Assembly: GCA_022566415.1 (NCBI GenBank)
Contig: JADFIY010000002.1
Coordinates: 1 to 45,609 of the forward strand
Length of the DNA stretch: 45,609 nucleotides
From: Acidobacteriota bacterium
Lineage (GTDB): Bacteria > Actinomycetota > Acidimicrobiia > Spongiisociales > UBA5794
Direction of reading: 5' to 3'
A program made the position numbers and the translations under genes. Shown here in pieces: positions 9,439 to 18,502 of the stretch. Numbering within the stretch: the stretch's first letter is position 1; each line of letters opens with the position of its first letter. Under the pieces are notes generated by a model. It made no database searches and was not told the origin of the DNA. It saw only the letters and a list, made by a program, of their open reading frames with translations.

Positions 9439-10389
9439 CTACTCCACGGCTCCGAGCACCGAGGCGAGCAGTGCCATCCGCATCACCACACCGTTGTACG
9501 CCTCTTGCCAGTAGCGGGCGTGTTTGAGATGGTCGACCTCGGGGAGTAGCTCGTCCATCCGCGGCAGCGAGTGCAGGATGATCGAGTCGCCCTTGGCGCG
9601 CTTCATAACCTCAGCGGTGATTTGATAGTTGGGCGGGGTCAGCCCGTAATCGTCCTGCTTCTCCTGCCGGGACTGGGTGTAGTCGGGCTGGACCACCGGC
9701 TCCATGTAAATCACGTCGGCTTCTGCGATCACGTCGTCGATGTGCTCGGCGATCCGCCAGGTGGTGCCCTTCTCGTCGAGCTCGGCGAGGAAATCCTTGG
9801 TCGGTGACATCTCCTCCGGAGCCAGGATCACCATTTCGGCATCGAACTGGGATAGGGCATAGCCGAGTGAATGCATGGTCCGCATCCGGTGATCACCGAT
9901 GGCGATGAAGGTGAGCCCGTCGATGGTGCCCTTCTCCTTGTGCACCGTGTACAGGTCGGTGAGCACCTGGGTTGGGTGCTCGCCCCATCCGTCTCCGGCG
10001 TTGATCACCGGGATCGATGTCCAGTGTGCCGCCTCTTGAGGGGCGCCCTGGTCGAAATGGCGCATGACCAGCACGTCGCCGTAGTACTCGAGCATGTGCA
10101 CGGTGTCCTTGATCGACTCCTGGTAGAAGTCGCCGGCGCGGGTCATCTTGGCGTCGGCGAACCCGGTGACCGCGCCGCCAAGGCGGTGCATGGCGGCTTC
10201 GTGGGCGAGGCGGGTGCGGGTCGACGGTTGATAGAAGGCGGTGACCAGCGTCTTGTCGGCGAGAAGGTCGGTGTTGCGCCTTTCCCTGGCGATGGGCTCG
10301 AGGCGATCGGCGATGCCGAACAGGTGATAGAACTCGTTCCGCTCGAAGTCCTTGAGCGACAGGATGTCGCGTCCGGCAAAGCTACGCAT
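9439..10389 (-). CDS. Aspartate-transcarbamylase-like carbamoyltransferase with non-canonical substrate loop
   Basis: FYQPSTRTRLAHEAAMHRLGG; WGEHPTQVLTDLYT; IILHSLPRMDELLPEVD; YWQEAYNGVVMRMALLASVLG. ATCase MTRVQKER region reads MEPVVQPD. Confidence 0.85.
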   Translation of the reverse strand: MRSFAGRDILSLKDFERNEFYHLFGIADRLEPIARERRNTDLLADKTLVTAFYQPSTRTRLAHEAAMHRLGGAVTGFADAKMTRAGDFYQESIKDTVHMLEYYGDVLVMRHFDQGAPQEAAHWTSIPVINAGDGWGEHPTQVLTDLYTVHKEKGTIDGLTFIAIGDHRMRTMHSLGYALSQFDAEMVILAPEEMSPTKDFLAELDEKGTTWRIAEHIDDVIAEADVIYMEPVVQPDYTQSRQEKQDDYGLTPPNYQITAEVMKRAKGDSIILHSLPRMDELLPEVDHLKHARYWQEAYNGVVMRMALLASVLGAVE

Positions 10390-10465
10390 GGTGCCTCCTC
10401 AGGCCGAGGTTCGCCGGTGCCGAAACGTGGCGAAGCCGGCATCAGATCGTTGGTCTTGGCCGATT

Positions 10466-10482
10466 GGTCGTACGATAGTACC
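10466..10482. promoter_or_regulatory. Imperfect palindrome GGTcgTAcgataGTACC-like, candidate GntR operator
   Basis: ggtcgtacgatagtacc in the divergent intergenic region between the carbamoyltransferase and GntR genes; outer GGT/ACC and inner TA/TA are symmetric. Confidence 0.4.
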
Positions 10483-10513
10483 ATTACTCACACCATGCCA
10501 GCGGCTTCCACCT

Positions 10514-11245
10514 GTGATCACCCGTAATCCATCCCTGACCGAGCAGGTGAAGGCCAACCTCAAGGAGCGCATCCTCAACGACGGGTTCGAAGAGGGGCGG
10601 ATCCCTCCCGAGGCCGAGCTCGCCGCCGAGCTCGGGGTGAGCCGAACCACGGTGCGAGACGCGCTCGGCCGCCTCGAGCACGAAGGCGCCATTTCCCGGA
10701 GGCAAGGGTCGGGGACGTTTGTCAACAAGCCCGTGCTCCAGATCAAATCCCGGCTCGAGGAGATCTGGTCTTACGAACAGGTGCTCGAGGATCACGGGTA
10801 CACCCCGTCGGTGGACGTGTTGCGGGTGGAGACGGGTCCGGCCGACAATTCCACCGCAGCGGTCCTCGACCTGGACGGCGATTCCAACGTGCTGGTCATC
10901 GAGAAGCTGTTCCTGGAGGACGATCGACCCGTGGTGTTGACGGTCAACCGCATCCCCACCGACATCGTGACCGACGCCGAGTACGAGCGCCACAGCGCCA
11001 CTCCCGTCTACGAGTTTCTGGAGGAACAATGTGGCCGCACCCTCTCCTACTACCTCTCCGACATCGTGCCGGTGCAACTCGACGACGAGCAGGCCGGACG
11101 CCTCGGTGTCGAGCAGGGAACCCTTGCCGTCTCTTTCGATGAAGTCGGCTACGACCAGGACAACGCCCCCGTGGTGCACGCCACCTCGTACTTCCGTGAC
11201 GACCTGCTCCGATTCCGCCTGATCAGGAGACGGCCCGGAACATGA
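10514..11245 (+). CDS. GntR-family (HutC/UTRA type) transcriptional regulator
   Basis: VITRNPSLTEQVKANLKERILNDGFEEGRIPPEAELAAELGVSRTTVRDALGRLEHEGAISRRQGSGTFV; C-terminal UTRA-like domain. Confidence 0.9.
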   Translation: MITRNPSLTEQVKANLKERILNDGFEEGRIPPEAELAAELGVSRTTVRDALGRLEHEGAISRRQGSGTFVNKPVLQIKSRLEEIWSYEQVLEDHGYTPSVDVLRVETGPADNSTAAVLDLDGDSNVLVIEKLFLEDDRPVVLTVNRIPTDIVTDAEYERHSATPVYEFLEEQCGRTLSYYLSDIVPVQLDDEQAGRLGVEQGTLAVSFDEVGYDQDNAPVVHATSYFRDDLLRFRLIRRRPGT

Positions 11246-11270
11246 CCACGACCAACAGAAGGAGCACCTG

Positions 11271-12245
11271 ATGCAGACCCACCTACGCGGCCGTGACATG
11301 ATCACCACCCAGGAGTGGACCAAGGACGAACTCGACACCGTGATCGACGTCGCCGTCGACCTCAAGCGACGCCGCGCCCTTGGCGAGCCACACGCGCTGC
11401 TCCGCGACAAGGTGCTGGCCATGTTGTTCTTCTTCTCCAGCACCCGCACCCGAGCGAGCTTCGAGGCCGGAATGGCCCAACTCGGTGGCCACGCCATGTT
11501 CCTCGACTCCACCTCGACTCAGATCGGGCACGGTGATACCTGGAGGGAGATCGGCGAGATCCTCGGCCGATACGACGACGGGATCGCCATCCGCCAAGTC
11601 GACTGGGGAATCGGCAACGACTACATCAGGGCGGTGGCCGAGGCCAGCCGCACCCCAGTGCTCAACATGCAGTGCGACTGGTATCACCCGTTCCAGGCTC
11701 TGGCGGACCTGCTGACGATCATCGAGCACAAGGGCGATCCCCGGAGCCTGACCGTGAACGTGAGCTACGCCTATGCGGCCAGCTACCAGAAGCCGATCAG
11801 CGTGGCGCAGAGCGAGATCTTGTTGTTGACCCGGTACGGCGCCAACGTCAGGCTCACCCGACCCCCCGAGTTCACGCTGATGCCAGAGATCCTTGTCCAA
11901 GCGGAGGAGAACGCCAAAGCCGCGCACGGCTCGTTCGAGGTGATCGAAGATTTCGACGAAGGGATGAAGGGTGCCGACGTCGTCTACGCAAAGAGCTGGG
12001 GCTCCATGCTCACCACAGACGACCTCGACGAGTCGGCCAAGATCTCAGAGCAGTACACCGATTGGATCACCGACGAACGCCGCATGGCGATGGCCGACGG
12101 CGATGCCATCTACATGCACCCGCTACCGGCGGACCGCAATATCGAGGTCACAGACGAGGTGATCGACGGCCCGAACAGCCGGGTCTTCGACCAGGCGGAG
12201 AACCGCCTCCACGTCCAGAAAGCGGTGATGGCGCTCACCATGTGA
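11271..12245 (+). CDS. Ornithine-transcarbamylase-superfamily carbamoyltransferase (YgeW/OTC-like)
   Basis: FFSSTRTRASFEAGMAQLGGHAMFLD; CDWYHPFQALADLLTIIEHKG; DAIYMHPLPADRNIEVTDEVIDGPNSRVFDQAENRLHVQKAVMAL. Confidence 0.87.
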   Translation: MQTHLRGRDMITTQEWTKDELDTVIDVAVDLKRRRALGEPHALLRDKVLAMLFFFSSTRTRASFEAGMAQLGGHAMFLDSTSTQIGHGDTWREIGEILGRYDDGIAIRQVDWGIGNDYIRAVAEASRTPVLNMQCDWYHPFQALADLLTIIEHKGDPRSLTVNVSYAYAASYQKPISVAQSEILLLTRYGANVRLTRPPEFTLMPEILVQAEENAKAAHGSFEVIEDFDEGMKGADVVYAKSWGSMLTTDDLDESAKISEQYTDWITDERRMAMADGDAIYMHPLPADRNIEVTDEVIDGPNSRVFDQAENRLHVQKAVMALTM

Positions 12246-12417
12246 GTGAGTAGGCTCCGCGGGGATCGGAGGGCGTGTTCATCATCGATCCGCAGCCCAT
12301 CGAGATCGTTGTTCGAGGTGTCGTCCCACCACACGTCGTGCACGGAGGTCGTGAAGACGAGCCGGCCGGCGGATGGCGCCCGGAGCATGACCAACCAACC
12401 ATGAAAGCAGCGGGCGC

Positions 12418-13350
12418 CTACTTCGGATTAGCGCGGAACCAGTCCACCGTGGTCGGGATCGACTCGTCCAGAGGGGTTGCGTGCTGGTCAAAGGCGGATT
12501 CGAAAGCGCTCGAGTCGACGACAAACGGATCTTCGAGCTGATACAGCACCTCTTTGACCTCGCGCACGTTTCCGTTGAACAGTGCGACCAAGTTGATCAT
12601 GAAGGGCGGCATCGGTGACACCGTCGAGTCTGTCCCGGCCGCCTCGCTGATCTTCTCAACGAAGCCGCGGGTCGTGGTTATCGAGGCATTGGGTAGGTGC
12701 CATGCCCTCCCGTCCGCTTCATCGCGGACGCCCAGGGTCGCCAGACCTGCTGCGATATCGGGTATGTAGCTGTAGGTGTGCGGCAGATCAGGGTCGCCCA
12801 TCACCCGTGCGTTCTTCCCGGCCAGGACCGGATAGAACACGCGCTCGCCCATCTGGCTCAGCAGCCCGCCGGGCCCGAAGTAGTCGGCGGCGCGACCAAT
12901 GGCCACCCGAACCTTGCCCGCCTCGTGAGCGCCGAGGAGCTCCTCAGCCATCTGCGCCCGTACCCGTCCCTTGGCGCCGGTCGCTGCGTAGGGCAGATCC
13001 TCGGTGAGAGGCGCGCCGCCGGTGGGACCGTACATGTACAGGTTCTCGAACGAAACCAGTTTTGCCTCCGCTGCTGTAGCCGCTTCCACGACGGCGGCCT
13101 GTAGCGGCGGAAAGAGCTCTGGCCACTTGGTGTACGGGGGGTTGAGGCATTGGTAGACGACCGCGGCCCCGTGAGCAACCTCCGCGGTGAACCGTGGATC
13201 GGAGACGTCACCTCCGAGGATCTCGACCCCGTCTGGGGCGTCGGCATGGCCGCTTCGATTGACTGCGATCACCTGCTCTTCCGCAGCCGCGAGCTGTTCG
13301 ACAAGGGCCAGACCAACCGCGCCGGTACCAAATATCACATGAGCCGCCAT
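12418..13350 (-). CDS. NAD(P)-dependent epimerase/short-chain reductase-like protein
   Basis: MAAHVIFGTGAVGLALVEQLAAAEEQVIAVNRSG; ENLYMYGPTGG; RAADYFGPGG; YSYIPDIAAGLATLG. Confidence 0.8.
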   Translation of the reverse strand: MAAHVIFGTGAVGLALVEQLAAAEEQVIAVNRSGHADAPDGVEILGGDVSDPRFTAEVAHGAAVVYQCLNPPYTKWPELFPPLQAAVVEAATAAEAKLVSFENLYMYGPTGGAPLTEDLPYAATGAKGRVRAQMAEELLGAHEAGKVRVAIGRAADYFGPGGLLSQMGERVFYPVLAGKNARVMGDPDLPHTYSYIPDIAAGLATLGVRDEADGRAWHLPNASITTTRGFVEKISEAAGTDSTVSPMPPFMINLVALFNGNVREVKEVLYQLEDPFVVDSSAFESAFDQHATPLDESIPTTVDWFRANPK

Positions 13351-13641
13351 GCCTCCCCTTCCGTTGGCAACCGGGAGCGCCTTGAACATCGCGCTCCAGG
13401 GTCGTGGGATCGCCACGATACCGCCCACCACGATCGTGCATATTTTGGGCGGGCTCCACCCCGATGACCATGACGCCGGGTTCGGGCAGAAGGGACTCAT
13501 TTCAAGCCCCGACCTGTGCGGGTGACGCGGCCGCGCATCGCAGGCGACACCGATCACCGACCACGAACAGAAACGCAGACTCGCCGGTTTGCGCGGTAAC
13601 GGCACGTCGGCGCGCGTCTTCCCACCCTTCGATATCGGTCG

Positions 13642-15579
13642 CTACATCCAATCGAGTGGCGCCACGGTTACTGGTTCCGCGATGCCTTTGGCGTCAACGT
13701 CGTACTGGTCGCCAACGCGGAACGTATCGTCGAGCTCGACCACCGCCTCGTGGCTCAGCAGGATCTCGTCGCCGGCAGCAGCGGAACCAATGCGGGCTGC
13801 GAGATGCACCTGCTGACCGACCAGCTCTCCATCCGCTTCCAGGATCGGGCCGGCATGGATGCCGATCCTCACCTTCGGTGCGAAGCCAGTGTCCTTCCGG
13901 TGCTGACGCAAGGTACGTTGGATTTCGATGGCGCACCTGGCGGCGTCGTCCGGGGACTCGAAGGTCGCGAAGAATCCGTCCCCCGTGTGGTTGACCTCGT
14001 CGCCGCCGTTATTGACGAAGATATCCCGCAGCGTCCGGTCGTGCCACGCGATGAGGTCTGCCCACGCGTCGTCTCCGATGGCGCCGATCAGGCTGGTCGA
14101 GGCCACAATGTCGGTGAACATCATCGTGCGCACGGCCGGTGTCATCGCGGCGGCTCCTGCCTGGGACATCTCGGCCAGCCGCGCCAGGTCCGCGCGAGCG
14201 CCGAGCTCCTCGAACTGGCTCTTCGCGGCGTCGAGCTCGAGCTTCCCCATCTCGGCCGACCCACTCGCCGTCAGCGCCAGGGCGAGGTCGCAACGGGCCC
14301 GAGCGGTTTCGTACGGAAGTCTTTCAACGACCAGGTCGTCGACGACCTTCTGGTGCAAGGCGACAGCGTCGACCTGGCGGCCCTCGGCGGAGGCGATTCG
14401 CGCCGAGCCCTGGGTGGCGAACGTACGCAGCAGATCGGAGTCGAAACGCTCTGCCAGCTCAGCCAGCTCAGCCGAGTGGCGCTCGGCCGGCTCGGAGAGA
14501 TCGGCCGCTAGAGCGATCTCGATCGAGCTCGGCAACAGCTTGGCCCGTGTCAGGAGATCCTCGATCCCGTCCAATGCAGATTCGATCATCGAAGAGGCCG
14601 CCGCGGCATCGCCATCTGACAGCTTCAACAGCGCCATCCCCGGCATCGGGCTCGACCCCAACGAATGCGCTTTGCGGAAAGCCTCGTCCGCGGCGTCGCG
14701 GTCACCGAGGTTGAGACGAATCATTCCCAGCTCATTGAACGCCGCCGCCATGTAGGGGCCGAAGTCGCCCAGCTCGTCCGCGGCGCGGCTCGCCTCGGCC
14801 TCGGCATCGGACCAAGCGCCCCGCAGCCGCATCATCTCGGAACGATGGATCCGGCAGATTCCCGGGTATCCGGAGGCATTTCCCTGTTCCTCACACCACC
14901 GCATGGCCTGATCGCTCCACTCGGCGGCGCGGCGATAGTCCGCCATCGACGCGCAGACGTCGATCATGTTGCAGTAGATGCGCCCGGCGACGCGTGGCCC
15001 CACCTCGCCGGTGACAACACTGATCATCGAATCCTCCATCAACGCCATGCCACGCTCAACGTCACCCGCGGCAATCGAGAAGCGTCCCTGATCATGAAGG
15101 CCGAGCACTTCGACTTCGCGGTCGCCGGTGTCCCTCCCGATCTGCTCCACCTGTGACGCCAGCTCGAGTGCTTCCTGGAGGCCGTTCTCGCTGCCGGCCG
15201 CGAACACGGCCTCGAGGCGGCGAAGGTTGCCGAGCGTCGGCGTCGGTGGCTCGTCTTGGAGAAGACGAGAGGCTCGCGCCATCCACCCTCGTGCCGCCGA
15301 CGGCTGGAGGCGCAACGCATGGTGCTCGGCGAGGTCGACCGCCAGCCGTGCGGCGTCGATGTTGCGGCCGGCTCCCGAATATGTCCTGAAGGCGCGTTCC
15401 TGAGCAGCGATGGTGTCGTCCAGGCTTCCACACCACCAGGCGGACTCTGCCAATGCTTCGAGGTGCTCGGGCTCGCGTTCCTCGGCGTCGAGCAGCGGGA
15501 GCAGTTGCTCGTAGGCAATTGCCCACTCGTGTCGCTCCCAGGCACGCATCCCGGAGGCAATGTTCGTCTCCGACATCAA
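13642..15579 (-). CDS. TPR-repeat protein with C-terminal class III adenylate/guanylate cyclase domain
   Basis: C-terminal TMMFTDIVASTSLIGAIGDDAWADLIAWHDRTLRDIFVNNGGDEVNHTGDGFFATFESPDDAARCAIEIQRTL; N-terminal ~450 aa helical TPR-like. Confidence 0.82.
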   Translation of the reverse strand: MMSETNIASGMRAWERHEWAIAYEQLLPLLDAEEREPEHLEALAESAWWCGSLDDTIAAQERAFRTYSGAGRNIDAARLAVDLAEHHALRLQPSAARGWMARASRLLQDEPPTPTLGNLRRLEAVFAAGSENGLQEALELASQVEQIGRDTGDREVEVLGLHDQGRFSIAAGDVERGMALMEDSMISVVTGEVGPRVAGRIYCNMIDVCASMADYRRAAEWSDQAMRWCEEQGNASGYPGICRIHRSEMMRLRGAWSDAEAEASRAADELGDFGPYMAAAFNELGMIRLNLGDRDAADEAFRKAHSLGSSPMPGMALLKLSDGDAAAASSMIESALDGIEDLLTRAKLLPSSIEIALAADLSEPAERHSAELAELAERFDSDLLRTFATQGSARIASAEGRQVDAVALHQKVVDDLVVERLPYETARARCDLALALTASGSAEMGKLELDAAKSQFEELGARADLARLAEMSQAGAAAMTPAVRTMMFTDIVASTSLIGAIGDDAWADLIAWHDRTLRDIFVNNGGDEVNHTGDGFFATFESPDDAARCAIEIQRTLRQHRKDTGFAPKVRIGIHAGPILEADGELVGQQVHLAARIGSAAAGDEILLSHEAVVELDDTFRVGDQYDVDAKGIAEPVTVAPLDWM

Positions 15580-15696
15580 GCTCCGACCTGTCCGGCAGAA
15601 GACGCCACTCTAGTGAACCGCCAACGCGCGACCAGCAGCCGCGCGGCGCTATCGGGATCGACCCCCGCCGGTGAACCGCTCGACGTGCACGGTGCG

Positions 15697-16281
15697 TCAG
15701 CCATCAGACAGAAATGCCTGGTAGTCCTGTGGCGTGTTGATATCCCGGGGCGCGGTTTGGGCGACCGTCACCCTGGCGACCCTTCCCGAGTCGTCGTACG
15801 ACAGTATCCGCCACAACACCTTCGGCCCTTCGACCTTGGCGGCCTCGTCGAGCGCGGCCCTTGACAGGAGGAACGGGTGGCTGGCCCGATCGAGATACGC
15901 CGTCATCGCCGCCCACGGCGACTCCGCTTCCCACCAGTCGATTACGGTATCGATCACCTCGGAAGAGATCCCGGGCATGTCTGCGGGCAGGGTGACGAAA
16001 GCATCGGCCTCGACCGATTTCGCACCTCGCACCACCGAAGCCATGTTGGGTAGGTGAAAGTCCGGGTTGAAGATCACGGTCGCCCGCTCGGTGACCAGTG
16101 AGTCGCCCACCGCCTTGGCGTTCGCTCCGGTGACGACAACGACATGATCGAGTCGCGACGCCTCCGCGCTGGCGATCACGACATTGAGCAGAGTCGATCC
16201 TCGGTACGGCAAGAGCTGCTTTGGCTCGCCCATGCGGATTGCCGATCCGGCGGCGAGCACAATGCCTGCGATGGCGGCCAT
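15697..16281 (-). CDS. MocA/YgfJ-like molybdenum-cofactor nucleotidyltransferase
   Basis: IAGIVLAAGSAIRMGEPKQLLPYRGSTLLNVV...LPADMPGISSEVIDTVI...DINTPQDYQAFL. Confidence 0.87.
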   Translation of the reverse strand: MAAIAGIVLAAGSAIRMGEPKQLLPYRGSTLLNVVIASAEASRLDHVVVVTGANAKAVGDSLVTERATVIFNPDFHLPNMASVVRGAKSVEADAFVTLPADMPGISSEVIDTVIDWWEAESPWAAMTAYLDRASHPFLLSRAALDEAAKVEGPKVLWRILSYDDSGRVARVTVAQTAPRDINTPQDYQAFLSDG

Positions 16282-16282
16282 C

Positions 16283-18502
16283 TCAGACTCCTGCGATGTC
16301 CTGGGGACGCACCGGCACCCTGTTCAGGGGCCTGCCCGTCGCCGCCCGAATGGCGGCCACGACTGCGGGCGTCGAGCTGATCGTCGGGGACTCACCGATG
16401 CCCTTGGCGCCGAACGGCCCCCAATGGGCAGGCTCTTCGATCAGGCGTGAGCCCACATCGGGCATATCGAGCAGGGTGGGGATCAGATAGTCGGTGAAGG
16501 TCGGGTTCAGGATGACTCCATCCTCCACGATGAGCTCTTCCATGATGGCGAACCCGACCCCCTGGGCGATGCCGCCCTCGAGCTGGCCGACGATGGCTTG
16601 CGGGTTGAGCGCCTTGCCCACATCCTGAGCGGTGTCGATCTGGACCACTCGCACCAGCCCAAGCTCCGGATCGACGTCGACCACGGCCCGATGTGCCGCC
16701 ACCACGAAACCGGCGTGGGGATTGCCCTGACCGAACTCGTCCGGTTCCTCGGTCGGCGGGTGCCGGTAACGAACCCATTGCTCGATTGGGCCGTCGGCGG
16801 TCACCGCGTCGAGGGTCGCCACCAGCTCGCCTCTGTCGTACACCCCGTCGTTGGTGAGCTCGTCACCGCCGAACTGTTGGAGGATCTTGTCGCGGAGCCC
16901 GACGGCGGCCTCATAGACGGCGCCACCGGTCATCTGGGTCTGTCGCGACGCCGAAGTCGACCCGGCCGAGCCAATCTGCGAGGTATCGGCGGAAAGCCAG
17001 GCAACAGCCTCTATGCCCAGCACGGTGCGGGCGATTTGCTCACATATCGTCACCAAGCCTTGGCCTACCTCGATTGCGGCGGTGTGGATCTCCAAACCCG
17101 CCGGGGTCAGGATGAGGAGAACCTCGGAGAAGTCGTCGAACGCCTCGGAGAATGCCAGGTTCTTGAGGCCGAGGGCAAAGCCAACACCCCTCACCACCGC
17201 GTCCTTCGGCGTGGTCAGACCGGTTCCTCCTGGAAGGCGCCTCGGGTCGTCGGGAATTGCCGCGTCCGGCATCGGGATCGACTCGAGCTCATCGATGACT
17301 CGCAGCGTCGGCAGCGAGCCCTCAACGATCTGACCCGACGTTGCCAGCGGGTCTCCCGGGCCGAGGGCATTTCGCCGACGCACCTCGAGCGGGTGCAGCC
17401 CGAGCACCTCGGCGAGCCGGTCCATCTGACTCTCGTAGGCAAAACACACCTGCACCGCCCCGAAGCCGCGCATCGCCCCTGCCGGTGGATTGTTGGTCCT
17501 GGACACGGCGGCGTCTACAAAGACGTTGTCGCATTTGTACGGGCCAACGGTGAAGAACGAGGCGTTGGCGAGCACAGCATGGCTGGTGTGAGCGTAAGCG
17601 CCGCCGTCGAGGACCATGTCGACGGTCACCTTCACCAGCCTCCCCTCATCATCGGCCTCGTGCCGGTACCGCATCCGAGCAGGATGGCGCTTGACGTGGC
17701 CGGCGAACGACTCGGTCCGGTCGTACACGATGCGCACCGGGCGGCCGGTCCGTAACGCCAGCATCGCAACATGGATGTGCAGCGAGATGTCCTCGCGGGC
17801 TCCGAAGGCACCGCCGATCCCGACAGGGTGGCACCGGACGTCGTCGGGCTCCATGCCGAGGCTGGCGATGATCTGGGCGTGGTCGATGTGGATCCACTGG
17901 CTGGTCACATGGAGATCCACCCCACCGCTGCCATCCGGGATCGCCAACCCCGCTTCGGGGCCGAGCGGGGCCTGATCCTGGATGGCGGTCTCGTACTCAC
18001 CCTCGATCACCACCGACCCTGCGGCGTCGGCGTCACCGCGGCGGATCACCATGTCGCGATAGGTCTCCCCCGCCGCTCTCGCCTGGTCGGGGTCGGTGAC
18101 CGGTGGGAGCGGCTCCCACTCGACGATGATCGCCTCAACCGCGGCCCTGGCCGTCTCCTGGTCATCGGCGGCCACGATCGCAACCGGCTCTCCCCAATAC
18201 CGGGCAACGCCATCGCACAATACGGGCTGATCCGGCTCCACCTGGCCGAAGGTGGGACGGCCGGGAACGTCGTCCTGGGTGAGGACCGCCCTGACGCCGG
18301 ACATGACCACGGCGGGGGTGATGTCGAGCTCGACCAACCTGGCGTGCGCATACGGGCTGCGCAGCGTGGCCCCCCACAGCATGCCGTCAATCCACAGATC
18401 TGAGCCGTAGGCGAAGTTGCCGCTGAGCTTGGCGACGCCGTCCGGCCGCGGCGCGTTCTCACCGATCCCGGCGGCAACGCGTTCCTTGGTGCCGACGGTC
18501 AT
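16283..18502 (-). CDS. Xanthine dehydrogenase family, molybdopterin-binding subunit
   Basis: RPDGVAKLSGNFAYGSDLW; GGAFGAREDISLHIHVAMLALRTGRPVRIVYDR; AGAMRGFGAVQVCFAYESQMDRLAEVLGL; QLEGGIAQGVGFAIMEE; GPFGAKGIGESP. Confidence 0.93.
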   Translation of the reverse strand: MTVGTKERVAAGIGENAPRPDGVAKLSGNFAYGSDLWIDGMLWGATLRSPYAHARLVELDITPAVVMSGVRAVLTQDDVPGRPTFGQVEPDQPVLCDGVARYWGEPVAIVAADDQETARAAVEAIIVEWEPLPPVTDPDQARAAGETYRDMVIRRGDADAAGSVVIEGEYETAIQDQAPLGPEAGLAIPDGSGGVDLHVTSQWIHIDHAQIIASLGMEPDDVRCHPVGIGGAFGAREDISLHIHVAMLALRTGRPVRIVYDRTESFAGHVKRHPARMRYRHEADDEGRLVKVTVDMVLDGGAYAHTSHAVLANASFFTVGPYKCDNVFVDAAVSRTNNPPAGAMRGFGAVQVCFAYESQMDRLAEVLGLHPLEVRRRNALGPGDPLATSGQIVEGSLPTLRVIDELESIPMPDAAIPDDPRRLPGGTGLTTPKDAVVRGVGFALGLKNLAFSEAFDDFSEVLLILTPAGLEIHTAAIEVGQGLVTICEQIARTVLGIEAVAWLSADTSQIGSAGSTSASRQTQMTGGAVYEAAVGLRDKILQQFGGDELTNDGVYDRGELVATLDAVTADGPIEQWVRYRHPPTEEPDEFGQGNPHAGFVVAAHRAVVDVDPELGLVRVVQIDTAQDVGKALNPQAIVGQLEGGIAQGVGFAIMEELIVEDGVILNPTFTDYLIPTLLDMPDVGSRLIEEPAHWGPFGAKGIGESPTISSTPAVVAAIRAATGRPLNRVPVRPQDIAGV

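Noticed and set aside
12246-12417. Short minus-strand peptide (TTSVHDVWWDDTSNNDLDGLRIDDEH) as a gene or pseudogene
   Set aside because: No recognisable family, no clear RBS; too weak to call.
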